DNA from: CAZMXS01 sp964570325
GTDB taxonomy: Bacteria; Verrucomicrobiota; Kiritimatiellia; CAIQIC01; CAZMXS01
NCBI GenBank assembly: GCA_964570325.1
Contig: CAZMXS010000076.1
Location: forward strand, 1 to 23,734
Length of the DNA: 23,734 nt
Direction of reading: 5' to 3'
In this document: positions 8,458 to 16,095 of the stretch, piece after piece
How the letters are laid out: every line of letters begins with the position of its first letter
How positions within the stretch are numbered: the first letter of the stretch is position 1
The notes under the pieces: model-generated
Told to the model about the DNA's origin: nothing
Databases searched by the model: none
Seen by the model: the letters and a program-made list of their open reading frames with translations, nothing else
Position numbers and translations under genes: made by a program

Positions 8458-8482
8458 AAAACGTTCTGGTTATATTTGTCGA
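8453..8482 (-). promoter_or_regulatory. Predicted nadB promoter
   Basis: Read on the minus strand, TCGACA (8477-8482; five of six) and TAATAT (8453-8458; four of six) are separated by 18 nt. The start point would be near 8446, giving a leader of about 24 nt before ATG 8422. Confidence 0.5.
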
Positions 8483-8518
8483 ACGGTTTGTGGTTCAGGG
8501 TTGATTCCGGATTAGGGT

Positions 8519-9961
8519 ATGCTAAACGTTCTGTTAATTCAGCCGCCGGATGCGCCGCCGCCCATCGCGCCGGTGGATTGCACAACGGATAGCGCCACGC
8601 TTTTTGCCCCGCCGCATAATCTCTTGGCGCTGCGAACTTTCCTGCACGAGCGCACCCGTCATCTTTGCACCTTCATTGACTGCCGGTTGTTCTCTGACTT
8701 GGAGCCGCAACTGGTAACGGCCATCCGAGCTGTGCCCGATCCGCGCATTGTGGTCGTTCATACAACCAGCACCGGGTTGGGGTCAACTTCTGCGGTGCTG
8801 GAGATCAGCAAGCGGTTTTTCCCGCAAATTCGGACCGTGCTGTGCGGCCAGCATCCCTCGCAGTTTCCGACACTTGCGTTGGATTTGGCGCGGGCGGATT
8901 ACGCGCTGGCCGGCGATCCCGAACCCATCCTGCGCAACCTGCTGGATTATCTGGATGTTGCCCAGCGCTTGCGGCGGATTCCCGGCCTGATCTACCGGGG
9001 CGGAGAAAAAGCGGAAGCCTATTGGCTGGGTGATTTGAAGACACTTTCCCTGCCCGACTGGGAGGGCGTGCATTGGCCAGCCTATCAGCGCGGCTTGGGC
9101 AAGCCGATCTGTCGCGCTGAATTGCGCTTATCGCGCGGACATACGCGCACCCCCGCGGACCGGGCGGCCGGAGATCAGGCGGAACCGCTGCGCATCTGGC
9201 CGCTTGATCGGGCCGCCGCCGCGGTATCCCGTAGCGCCCATCACGGCATCACGGAAGTGTGCCTGACGGACCCGCCCGGTTTCTGGAATAGCGACCGTCT
9301 GCGGCAGTGGTGCCAGGCGCTGGCCGCGATCAACAATACGCGCCCCTGGTCGTTCCAGATGCTCCCCATGCGGTTGGATAGCGACCTGATCGCCGCGCTG
9401 GCGGCCAATGCCTGCCGCCGGGTGGAGCTGCTCTATCCCACTTGCGATCCGGCGACCCTCAAACTATACGGTTGCGAGGTTCTGCCCCGTGAAATGGGCC
9501 AGATCGCCAATCGCCTGGAACAGTCGCGAATCAGCATCAGCGCGCGTTTCTGGATAGGCGGACCGGAAACCACGGAACATGACGACGAACTGCTGGTTCA
9601 GACCATCCGGCAATTGAATTACCTGCCGCATGTCATCCAGCCCTTCCCCCTGCTGTTTGACAGCCCCTTGTATCGGGAGTTCGCGGTTCCGGGCGGACCG
9701 GCGCCGGCAATGACGGATTGGACGCATTGGGCGCTGGCGCCGTGGACCGCCACGCGACCGGTCCCCTTGTGGGGTGGCGCACAGCAATTGGAGCCGCTGA
9801 AGGCCCGCATGTTGGCCGTGGAATCCGCCATCCAGCACAGCCCAGGCCGCATGCTGCGCCAACTGGCAGGTCAATTCCTGGCCAAGGACTGGATTCTTTC
9901 CTTGGAGAACAAGGCACTCAACTGGCTGATGGCCAAGCCGGCCGCCGGCGGACGGCCATAA
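8519..9961 (+). CDS. B12-binding/radical-SAM-like protein lacking cluster cysteines
   Basis: A 480-residue protein. It opens with MLNVLLIQPP, the usual start of cobalamin-binding radical SAM proteins. Residues 1-140 look like that B12-binding Rossmann domain (VVVHTTSTGLGS, VLCGQHPSQFP, ADYALAGDPEPIL). The next part follows the radical SAM barrel: GITEVCLTDPPGFWNSDRLR and MPMRLDSDLIAALAANACRR align in order with the usual strand/helix landmarks. However, where the family has SRG-C-x3-C-x2-C, this protein reads S205-R-G-H208-T-R-T-P212-A-D-R215: all three cysteines are gone at the exact spacing. A [4Fe-4S] cluster of the standard type cannot form, so it is probably not a radical enzyme. The frame is intact over its whole length, which argues against simple decay. 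Its substrate or partner is unknown. It is divergent from nadB and convergent with speA. Confidence 0.75.
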   Translation: MLNVLLIQPPDAPPPIAPVDCTTDSATLFAPPHNLLALRTFLHERTRHLCTFIDCRLFSDLEPQLVTAIRAVPDPRIVVVHTTSTGLGSTSAVLEISKRFFPQIRTVLCGQHPSQFPTLALDLARADYALAGDPEPILRNLLDYLDVAQRLRRIPGLIYRGGEKAEAYWLGDLKTLSLPDWEGVHWPAYQRGLGKPICRAELRLSRGHTRTPADRAAGDQAEPLRIWPLDRAAAAVSRSAHHGITEVCLTDPPGFWNSDRLRQWCQALAAINNTRPWSFQMLPMRLDSDLIAALAANACRRVELLYPTCDPATLKLYGCEVLPREMGQIANRLEQSRISISARFWIGGPETTEHDDELLVQTIRQLNYLPHVIQPFPLLFDSPLYREFAVPGGPAPAMTDWTHWALAPWTATRPVPLWGGAQQLEPLKARMLAVESAIQHSPGRMLRQLAGQFLAKDWILSLENKALNWLMAKPAAGGRP

Positions 9962-10017
9962 GCGAAAATCAGCGCACTACTGATGCCGCCCGCTCATTAC
10001 CGCTCGCTGCTCAACAC

Positions 10018-11863
10018 CTACTTTTCAAAATAAGTGTAGCCCCGCAGACCCGCCTCATAGATTTCCATGATTTGGCGACGCTCCTCGGCGGTGATCCGTC
10101 CAGCCCGGACCGCTTGCTCGGCCGCCTTGCGCATCCGGTCCAGCATGTCCTGGGGGTTATATTCGACATAGGACAAAACATCCGCAACGGTATCGCCCGC
10201 AATCTCGCGCGCGTACTCCAGCGCGGGCAGTATGCCTTTATGGATCCCCGCCGTCAGCACNNNNNNNNNNATTGATTTCATGCACCGGCAGAGTCTGCTT
10301 CACATCGTGGAGATCAATAAAACGGTCAATCTTGCCGTCGCAATCGCATGTGATGTCCGAGATCGTCGCCTGCCGCGTGGGCATTTCGTTCAGACGGTGA
10401 ATAGGCATGACCGGGAAGAGCTGCTCAATCGCCCAAACGTCCGGCAGAGATTGGAACACGCTGAAATTGCCGTAATAAACATCCGCGATGGCGGCATCGA
10501 GCCCGGCCAATTCATCGGGCACATATTTCTTGTCCTGCAGATCCTGGGCGATCTTCTTTACGATATGCCAGAAGATGCGCTCGGCCAGCGCGCGCTGTCG
10601 CAGAGAAATCTGCCCGGACTCGTATAGGGCGCGGGCCTCGTCGCGGTAATACACCGCGTCGTGGTAGCTCTCCTGGGCGTTCTTGGAAGTCAACGCGGCA
10701 TTGACCTCCATCAGGTGCACCAATTGTTCCGGCGAGTCCGCCGGCAACTGGTCCGGCAAGCCATGGGACTCAAAACGGCTGGCGCTGAGCACGTTGAACA
10801 GCAGAACGGAATGATGCGCGACCGTCGCGCGGCCGGACTCGCTGACGATAATCGGATGCGCCGCCTCGGCCTCGTCGCACATCTTCATCGCGACCTCGAC
10901 AATATCGGCCGCGTACTCGTCCATGCTGTAATTGCTGGAGCTGGCGAAATTGGTGTGCGAGCCGTCGTAGTCCACGGCCAGGCCGCCGCCGACGTTCAGG
11001 ATTCCCATCGCGGCGCCCTCCTTAAGCAAATCCACGTACATGCGCGCGGCCTCGGCCGCGGCGGCGCGAATACTGCGGATATTGGGGATCTGCGAGCCGA
11101 CGTGGTAATGCAGCATCTGCAGGCAGTCGAGCATGTTCTCCGCGCGCAAGCGGTCCACGACGTCAATGATCTGCGATGCGTTCAAGCCGAACATACTCCG
11201 GTCACCGCCGGAATCAGTCCAGGGGCCCCCGGCGCGCGCGGCGAGCTGGCAGCGCACGCCGCCCCGCGGGCGCGCGCCGAGCCGGCGCGCGCGGTCCAGC
11301 ACCATCGTCAGCTCGTCCGACATTTCCAGCACGATCACCGTCTGGATGCCCATCTTCAGCGCGTGCAGGGCGAGGTCCACGAACTCCTCATCCTTGTATC
11401 CGTTGCACACGATGAACGCCTCGGGGTCGTTCAGATACGCCAGCGCCGCGATCAACTCCGCCTTGCTGCCGGCCTCCAGTCCGTGATGAAACTGGCGGCC
11501 GCACGCGACAATCTCCTCCACCACCTGTTGTTGCTGGTTGACCTTGATGGGATACACACCGCGGTAGTAGGACCGGTAACCGGCATCGGCAATCGCCTTC
11601 TGAAAACAGGTGTTCAATTGCTCCACGCGCGAAGCCAGGATGTCGCCAAAGCGCAGGAGCACCGGCATGGCCAGGCCGCGGGCCTCGAGCCCTTTTACAA
11701 TCTGCACGAGGCTCAGGCTTGATTCCGCGCCCCGTCCCTTCGGCCGAACGATAACTTCGCCGGCCTCCGAAATATCGAAGTAGCCGGCGCCCCAGTTGCG
11801 TATGCCGTAAAGTTCCGCCGAATTTTCAGCCGTCCAACGCGTCAGCGCTTCCGGTCTCATCAT
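10018..11863 (-). CDS. speA: Biosynthetic arginine decarboxylase, interrupted by scaffold gap
   Basis: A PLP enzyme that converts arginine to agmatine, the entry to polyamine synthesis. The N-terminal barrel carries the PLP lysine (YPIKVNQQQQV), the HYHVGSQIPNIRSI strand and the NVGGGLAVDYDGS phosphate-binding loop. The C-terminal domain keeps ITCDCDGKIDRF, whose first Cys corresponds to the active-site cysteine of the family. The protein then runs into ten Ns at 10261-10270 and resumes in a different frame, ending with the typical GLRGYTYFEK. The frame change is due to the unsized gap, not a real frameshift. About 35 residues seem missing, including the GAYQE...HNLFGD block. The start is ATG 11863, with GGGGGA 9 nt upstream and AAAGGA closer; ATG 11860 is equally possible. 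The 21 codons upstream in frame are not family-like. Confidence 0.93.
10261..10270. other. Assembly gap (10 N) inside speA
   Basis: Ten undetermined bases lie inside speA. The coding frame on the two sides differs, and a conserved protein block is absent, so the true gap is longer than ten bases (about 100 nt expected from the family). The window length and all coordinates to the right of it are therefore nominal. Confidence 0.95.
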
Positions 11864-11904
11864 TTCCTTTATTCCCCCACCCGTCGGCGCGCGGCCGCGC
11901 CAAC

Positions 11905-11924
11905 GCGGCCATCGCAATGGCCGC
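11905..11924. promoter_or_regulatory. Perfect 8-bp palindrome at the speA start site
   Basis: GCGGCCAT (11905-11912), a 4-nt centre CGCA, and ATGGCCGC (11917-11924) form a perfect inverted repeat. It directly abuts the predicted -10 of speA (11925-11930) and covers the expected transcription start near 11918. It could be a repressor operator, or a small hairpin at the 5' end of the mRNA. Confidence 0.55.
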
Positions 11925-11952
11925 ATACTAGAATCTTTTCCGCAAAATGCAA
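11925..11952 (-). promoter_or_regulatory. Possible speA promoter
   Basis: On the minus strand, TTGCAT (11947-11952; three of six) and TAGTAT (11925-11930; four of six) are 16 nt apart. The match is weak; the location in the gap after the coiled-coil gene and next to the palindrome supports it. Confidence 0.35.
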
Positions 11953-11976
11953 TCGGCCACGAAAATAAAACCGGGG

Positions 11977-12282
11977 TCAGCCGCGCCGAATACGTTCCTT
12001 GTCGGACTCGCAGCGCTCGCGCAGCCGACGGGTCTCGGTCGCCTTCTGTTCTTCCAGTTGCTTGAGCTGCTCCGCGTCGCCCGCGGCGCGCGCCTCGTCT
12101 ATCCGACGGCTAAGCATGATTTCCAATTCGGCCAGGCCGGCCTTTAACCGGCTTTCCGCCTCGGCAATCTCGCGTTTCTGTTCATCCGACAGCACCGCCA
12201 GCTTGCCGTGCCGCTCATCCAGGCGCGCCATGGCCAGTTCGTACGCGCTCTTCAATCCGCCACCTTCCTTGCCTGCCGTCAT
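11977..12282 (-). CDS. Small charged coiled-coil protein of unknown function
   Basis: A 101-residue protein with no signal peptide, membrane segment or cysteine cluster beyond a single Cys. After a Gly-rich N-terminus (MTAGKEGGG), nearly the whole chain is charged helix: about 25 Glu/Asp and a similar number of Lys/Arg in heptad-like order (for example LKAGLAELEIMLSRRIDEAR and EQLKQLEEQKATETRRLRER). It should form a long alpha-helical coiled coil. The start ATG 12282 is preceded by GGAGA with 9 nt spacing. It lies upstream of speA in the same direction with 113 nt between them, and diverges from fabI, sharing a promoter region with it. I do not recognise the family. Consistent GC and an intact ribosome site support it as a real gene. 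Confidence 0.7.
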   Translation of the reverse strand: MTAGKEGGGLKSAYELAMARLDERHGKLAVLSDEQKREIAEAESRLKAGLAELEIMLSRRIDEARAAGDAEQLKQLEEQKATETRRLRERCESDKERIRRG

Positions 12283-12298
12283 TGCGCAATTCTCCGGG

Positions 12299-12327
12299 TT
12301 GAAATCCGCCGTCCATTCGCCTATGTT
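12299..12327 (+). promoter_or_regulatory. Predicted fabI promoter
   Basis: TTGAAA (12299-12304; five of six) and TATGTT (12322-12327; four of six) are separated by exactly 17 nt. The start point would be near 12334, about 28 nt before the start codon. Confidence 0.6.
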
Positions 12328-12350
12328 ACGCGCGGTTCGCGGGAGCGCAA
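12323..12350 (-). promoter_or_regulatory. Possible promoter of the coiled-coil gene
   Basis: On the minus strand, TTGCGC (12345-12350; three of six) and TAACAT (12323-12328; four of six) are 16 nt apart. The -10 is the reverse reading of the fabI -10, giving a back-to-back promoter pair. Confidence 0.35.
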
Positions 12351-12361
12351 GGAGACATGCA

Positions 12362-13249
12362 ATGATTCAGAAAGACGCGACGTACCTCGTCATGGGCCTG
12401 CTGGACCCCGATTCAATCGCCTTCGCCATCGGCAAGGAGATCGAGCATTGGGGCGGCAAGGTCATTTTCACTGTCCAGAACGAGCGGTTGAAACGGATTT
12501 TCTTCGACCGCAGCGACAAAATGACCGCGGCGGAAAAGGCGGCGCTCCGAATCGAGTACTGCGAAGTGACCAGCGAGCGCGAGGTTCGCGAACTGTTCGG
12601 GCGGGTCGGCCCGCTGGCCGGCGTGGTTCATTCGATCGCTTTCGCCAACCCGAAGACCTGTCTGGGCGAGGAGTTCTACACGGATGCATTTGAGGATATC
12701 AAACAAGCTTTCCATATCAGTTGCGTCTCGTTGGCCCCGGTGGTGCACTACGCGCGCCAGAACATGCCGGAAGGCGGTTCGATCGTGGCCTTGAGCTTTG
12801 AATCGCGCCTGGCATTCCCCTACTACAATTGGATGGGGGTCAACAAGGCGGCGCTGGAGGCGCTGGTTCGCGGACTCGCCCGCCGCTACGGGCGCGACCA
12901 TATTCGCGTCAACGCCATCTCCGCCGGCCCGCTGACCACCAAGGCCGCCAAGGCCATCCCGCATTTCGCGCATCTCGCGCGCACCTGGAAAAAAGTCAGC
13001 CCGCTGCACTGGGATATCCTTAACGACAAGACCGAGGTCGCCCACGCGGCCGCCTTCCTGCTCGGGCCTTACGCGCGCAAGATCACCGGCCAGGTTGTGC
13101 ACGTGGACGGCGGCGCTTCGGTGGTCGGCGGCGACCTGTTGCCGCACGAGAAACCGGCCGGATCCGAGGAAAACGAACTCGCCGCGCACGGCTACACGGT
13201 CATGCCGGGCCAACCCGCGCCAGTGCCGCCTACCGCGCCGGCCGGCTGA
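12362..13249 (+). CDS. fabI: Enoyl-[acyl-carrier-protein] reductase (FabI/InhA-like SDR)
   Basis: A 295-residue short-chain dehydrogenase that should reduce enoyl-ACP to acyl-ACP, the last step of each fatty acid elongation round, using NAD(P)H. ATG 12362 is fixed by GGAG at 12351-12354 with 7 nt spacing. The nucleotide-binding start is MGLLDPDSIAFAIG, a variant of the FabI GLANDRSIAWGIA motif; HSIAFA and the end TGQVVHVDGGASVVG also follow the family. The catalytic pair is Y155-x6-K162 (YNWMGVNK). The second active-site tyrosine of E. coli FabI is F146 here (LSF), as in mycobacterial InhA (F149). About 33 residues extend beyond the usual end, Pro/Ala-rich at the tip. The outer-membrane protein follows 37 nt downstream. 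A related SDR with another substrate cannot be fully excluded. Confidence 0.85.
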   Translation: MIQKDATYLVMGLLDPDSIAFAIGKEIEHWGGKVIFTVQNERLKRIFFDRSDKMTAAEKAALRIEYCEVTSEREVRELFGRVGPLAGVVHSIAFANPKTCLGEEFYTDAFEDIKQAFHISCVSLAPVVHYARQNMPEGGSIVALSFESRLAFPYYNWMGVNKAALEALVRGLARRYGRDHIRVNAISAGPLTTKAAKAIPHFAHLARTWKKVSPLHWDILNDKTEVAHAAAFLLGPYARKITGQVVHVDGGASVVGGDLLPHEKPAGSEENELAAHGYTVMPGQPAPVPPTAPAG

Positions 13250-13286
13250 AGCGTCACGGACCACCCACCAACCCAATGGACCCTAT

Positions 13287-14021
13287 ATGTCCCAACCCAA
13301 GTGGCTGTTGATCGGTTCGCTCGCCACCGCGCTTGCCGCAGCCGCCCCGGCGCAATACATCCGGCCGGTCGGGCCGGCGCCCGGCGCATATACGGAATCC
13401 TACTCCGACCATTCCGGATATTCCGACTGGCAAGGGGCGGCGCTGGGACTGAAGGTCGGCACGCTGGGACCTGGAGCCGAGGCCACCGTGAACATCCTGC
13501 CCTGGCTCAATGCCCGCGCCGGCGGCAACTACATCAAGTTCACGTACAGCCGGAACATCAGCGATATTGACTGGGATCTAACGGTGGATTACTCGTCATT
13601 CCCTTTGATGCTCGACCTGCATCCGTTCGGGGTCGGATTCCGAATCTCCGGCGGCGTGGTGATTGACAACAACGAGATCAAATTGGACGCCACCCCGACC
13701 GAATCCAAGACCATCGGCGATCACGAGTATACGCCCGAACAGATGGGCACCCTCAGCGGACGGGCGAAGTTCGATCCCCTGGCCCTCTATGCCGGAATCG
13801 GCTATGGCAACGCCGTAGGCGAGGATTCCAGTTGGAGCTTTATCTTTGACCTGGGCGTGATGTTCCAGCGCTATGACCTGGACCTTTCAGCCAACGGCAC
13901 GGCCGCGCAGAATCCGCAGTTCCAACGCGACTTGCAGGAAGAAGAGGACAACCTGAAAGGCGACCTCGACCGTTTCCAGTTCTACCCGGTGCTGGCCTTC
14001 GGGGTCGCCTATCACTTCTAG
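13287..14021 (+). CDS. Outer-membrane beta-barrel protein
   Basis: A 244-residue exported protein. Residues 1-22 are a Sec signal peptide (QPKWLLIGSLATALAAAAPA, cleavage before QYI). The mature part is made of alternating amphipathic strands rich in Gly and aromatic residues, for example LGLKVGTLGPGAEATVNIL, ARAGGNYIKFTYSR, FRISGGVVIDNN, LALYAGIGYGNAV and WSFIFDLGVMFQRY. It ends in LAFGVAYHF; a C-terminal Phe is the usual barrel-assembly signal. The pattern resembles a family of conserved 8-10-stranded outer-membrane proteins that I cannot name more exactly. A charged loop (QRDLQEEEDNLKGDLDRF) precedes the last strand. No clear Shine-Dalgarno is seen; it may be read with fabI from the same transcript. 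Its ligand is unknown. It converges on etfA with 23 nt between stops. Confidence 0.8.
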   Translation: MSQPKWLLIGSLATALAAAAPAQYIRPVGPAPGAYTESYSDHSGYSDWQGAALGLKVGTLGPGAEATVNILPWLNARAGGNYIKFTYSRNISDIDWDLTVDYSSFPLMLDLHPFGVGFRISGGVVIDNNEIKLDATPTESKTIGDHEYTPEQMGTLSGRAKFDPLALYAGIGYGNAVGEDSSWSFIFDLGVMFQRYDLDLSANGTAAQNPQFQRDLQEEEDNLKGDLDRFQFYPVLAFGVAYHF

Positions 14022-14044
14022 ACGCCGAGCGCGGCGAACCGCGG

Positions 14045-15262
14045 CTAACATTCGCGCAGCGCCTTGACCAGCGCCGGCACGATTTCGAACAGATCGCCCA
14101 CGATCCCGATGTCTGCGACCTTGAAGATCGGTGCGTTCGGATCCTTGTTGATGGCGACGATCGTGTCCGAAGAACTCATTCCCACCAGGTGCTGGATCGC
14201 GCCCGAGATGCCGCAGGCGATATAGATTTTGGGCCGGACCGTCTTGCCGGTCTGGCCGACCTGGTGGTAGGAGGAAATCCAGCCCGCGTCAACGGCGGCC
14301 CGCGAGGCGCCGATCGCCGCGCCCAGTTCCCGGGCCAGTTCCTCCAGCACCTTGAAATTTTCCGGACCACCCATGCCGCGGCCGCCGGAGATGATGATAT
14401 CGGCATCGGCCACATTGACCTCGTTCTGCAACTCGTGCAGCACCTCCAGGATCTTAACCGGCGCGTCCTTGATCACGGCCTGTTCTTCAACCACCGTCCC
14501 GCTACGCGACATATCCGGCGCGGGTTTCTTGAAGACCTTGTGGCGCACCGTGGCCATCTGCGGCCGGTAATCCGGGCAGATGATCGTGGCCATGATATTG
14601 CCGCCGAACGCCGGCCGGGTTTGCAACAGCAGTTTCTTCTCGGGATCAATCGCCAGATCGGTGCAATCCGCGGTCAGGCCGGTCCGAACCCGCACCGCTA
14701 CCCGGGCCACGAACGCGCGTCCGATGCTCGTCGCGCCCGCCAGCACCACCTCGGGCTTGTGCTTATTGATCAGGTCCGAAAAAACATCCGCGTAAGGCTC
14801 GGTGTTGTATTCGGCCAGCCGCGGATCATCCACGTAGTACACCTTGTCCGCGCCGCTATGGAAAAGCGCCGGGATCTGCTCGCGCAGATTGTGGCCCAGC
14901 AGAACGGCGGCCAATTCAGCGCCCCGCGCATCCGCGAGTTCACGCGCCTTGCCGAGCAGCTCGAAGGCGACATCCTGCAGCTTGCCGCCACGCTGTTCCG
15001 CGAAGACCCAGATTCCCCGATAGTCGTTGATGTCGCCGGTGGGCTTGGCCGCCTCGTCCTCGATCTTCATCGCGTCAAACTTGCACGTGGGGACGCACGC
15101 GCCGCATAGGGTGCAGGCCACCCCGACGGTGACGATCTTCTTGTACTTCGGATGCGGCTGATTGACCTTTTCGCGCAATTCCACCGTCAGCGCGCCGAAC
15201 GGGCAGGCTTCGATGCACTGCCCGCAGCCAACGCAATTCTCCTGGGAAATCTTCAGTGCCAT
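14045..15262 (-). CDS. etfA: Electron-transfer flavoprotein alpha subunit with N-terminal 2[4Fe-4S] ferredoxin domain
   Basis: A 405-residue fusion. Residues 1-65 are a bacterial two-cluster ferredoxin: C10-x2-C13-x2-C16-x3-C20 and C50-x2-C53-x2-C56-x3-C60, each followed by Pro or a basic residue in the usual way. Residues 80-405 are EtfA, with the FAD-binding segment SSYHQVGQTGKTVRPKIYI followed by GISGAIQH and IVAINKDPNAPIF. With EtfB it forms the flavin module that splits the electrons of NADH. The ferredoxin extension is known from caffeyl-CoA reductase-type complexes (CarE) and would carry electrons to or from soluble ferredoxin. The ATG is 13 nt past the etfB stop with GGAG 7 nt upstream, so translation is coupled. 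It is the last gene of the operon. All eight cluster cysteines are present. Confidence 0.93.
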   Translation of the reverse strand: MALKISQENCVGCGQCIEACPFGALTVELREKVNQPHPKYKKIVTVGVACTLCGACVPTCKFDAMKIEDEAAKPTGDINDYRGIWVFAEQRGGKLQDVAFELLGKARELADARGAELAAVLLGHNLREQIPALFHSGADKVYYVDDPRLAEYNTEPYADVFSDLINKHKPEVVLAGATSIGRAFVARVAVRVRTGLTADCTDLAIDPEKKLLLQTRPAFGGNIMATIICPDYRPQMATVRHKVFKKPAPDMSRSGTVVEEQAVIKDAPVKILEVLHELQNEVNVADADIIISGGRGMGGPENFKVLEELARELGAAIGASRAAVDAGWISSYHQVGQTGKTVRPKIYIACGISGAIQHLVGMSSSDTIVAINKDPNAPIFKVADIGIVGDLFEIVPALVKALREC

Positions 15263-15275
15263 GTTCGCGCTCCGT

Positions 15276-16061
15276 TCAAATCGCCTTGCGTTCCTTGAGC
15301 TTGGCTACCAGCGCGCGAGCCATCTCGATCGGCTCGCCGCCCTCGATGCGGATTCCGCCGGTCTTGGCCGGCGGTGAGAAAATTTTTACCACGCGCGTCG
15401 GCGACCCCTTTAAGCCCACCTTGTCCAAGTCCGCTTTCACCGCCGCCGCGTTCCAAGTCTTGATCTCGGCCTTCTTGGCGCGCATCCGGCCCTTGAGCGA
15501 GGCCATGCGCGGCGTATTCATCTCCTTGAGCACCGTCAGCACGCAGGGCAGCGGCGTCTCCAGCCGCTCGAAGCCGTCCTCAAACATACGCTCCACGATC
15601 ACTTTGCCGTCCGCGACGGCCAGCTTGCGGACATAGGTGATCACTGGCAGGCCCATGAACTCGGCGACGCCGGGGCCGACCTGCGCCGTGTCGCCGTCAA
15701 TCGCCTGCTTGCCGAACAAGATCAGGTCCGCCGGGTCCATCTGGCGGATTGCCGCGGCCAGCGCGTACGAGGTGGCCCAGGTGTCCGAACCGGCAAAGGC
15801 GCGATCGCTCAACAACACCACATCATCCGCGCCGCGGGCCAGGCACTCGCGCAACGCATCCGTCGCCTGCGGCGGGCCCATCGTAATGACCGTAACCCGG
15901 GCGCCCTGGGCATCTTTGAGCATCAGCGCCGCCTCAAGCGCGTTTTCATCAAAGGGATTGATGATGGATTCGACGCCATCGCGGATCAGGGTATTGGTTT
16001 CGGGATTAATCCGGACATCGGTTGTGTTCGGGACCTGCTTGATGCAAACCACCACGTGCAT
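15276..16061 (-). CDS. etfB: Electron-transfer flavoprotein beta subunit, bifurcating type
   Basis: A 261-residue EtfB. It starts with MHVVVCIKQVPNTTDVRIN, and the motifs TMGPPQA, LLSDRAFAGSDTWATSY and GKQAIDGDTAQVGPG are those of the clostridial, electron-bifurcating group, where this subunit holds the bifurcating FAD and the NADH site. Respiratory EtfB proteins differ in these segments. LKEMNTPR and VGLKGSPT in the C-terminal half are also typical. The start has GAGG 6 nt upstream. It lies between the acyl-CoA dehydrogenase (34 nt upstream) and etfA (13 nt downstream), in the standard acd-etfB-etfA order. The bifurcating assignment rests on motif comparison from memory of the family, not on measured activity. 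Confidence 0.94.
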   Translation of the reverse strand: MHVVVCIKQVPNTTDVRINPETNTLIRDGVESIINPFDENALEAALMLKDAQGARVTVITMGPPQATDALRECLARGADDVVLLSDRAFAGSDTWATSYALAAAIRQMDPADLILFGKQAIDGDTAQVGPGVAEFMGLPVITYVRKLAVADGKVIVERMFEDGFERLETPLPCVLTVLKEMNTPRMASLKGRMRAKKAEIKTWNAAAVKADLDKVGLKGSPTRVVKIFSPPAKTGGIRIEGGEPIEMARALVAKLKERKAI

Positions 16062-16095
16062 GGAAAACCTCGCCTTGAAAACCAGCCCACGCGCC

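Noticed and set aside
9968..9984. Weak inverted repeat ATCAG...CTGAT between the radical-SAM-like gene and speA
   Set aside because: The stem is only 5 bp and AT-containing, with a 7-nt loop and only a short T-run on the minus strand; not enough for a terminator call.
10238..10281. Frameshift or pseudogene in speA
   Set aside because: The frame change coincides with the ten Ns; both halves are well conserved, so it is an assembly effect.
11999..12361. N-terminal extension of fabI by 121 codons
   Set aside because: The extension is antisense to the coiled-coil gene and upstream of the GGAG site and promoter; ATG 12362 fits the family start.
14022..14044. CGCCG...CGGCG hairpin between the outer-membrane protein and etfA
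   Set aside because: A 5-bp stem with no T-run; expected by chance in GC-rich spacer DNA.
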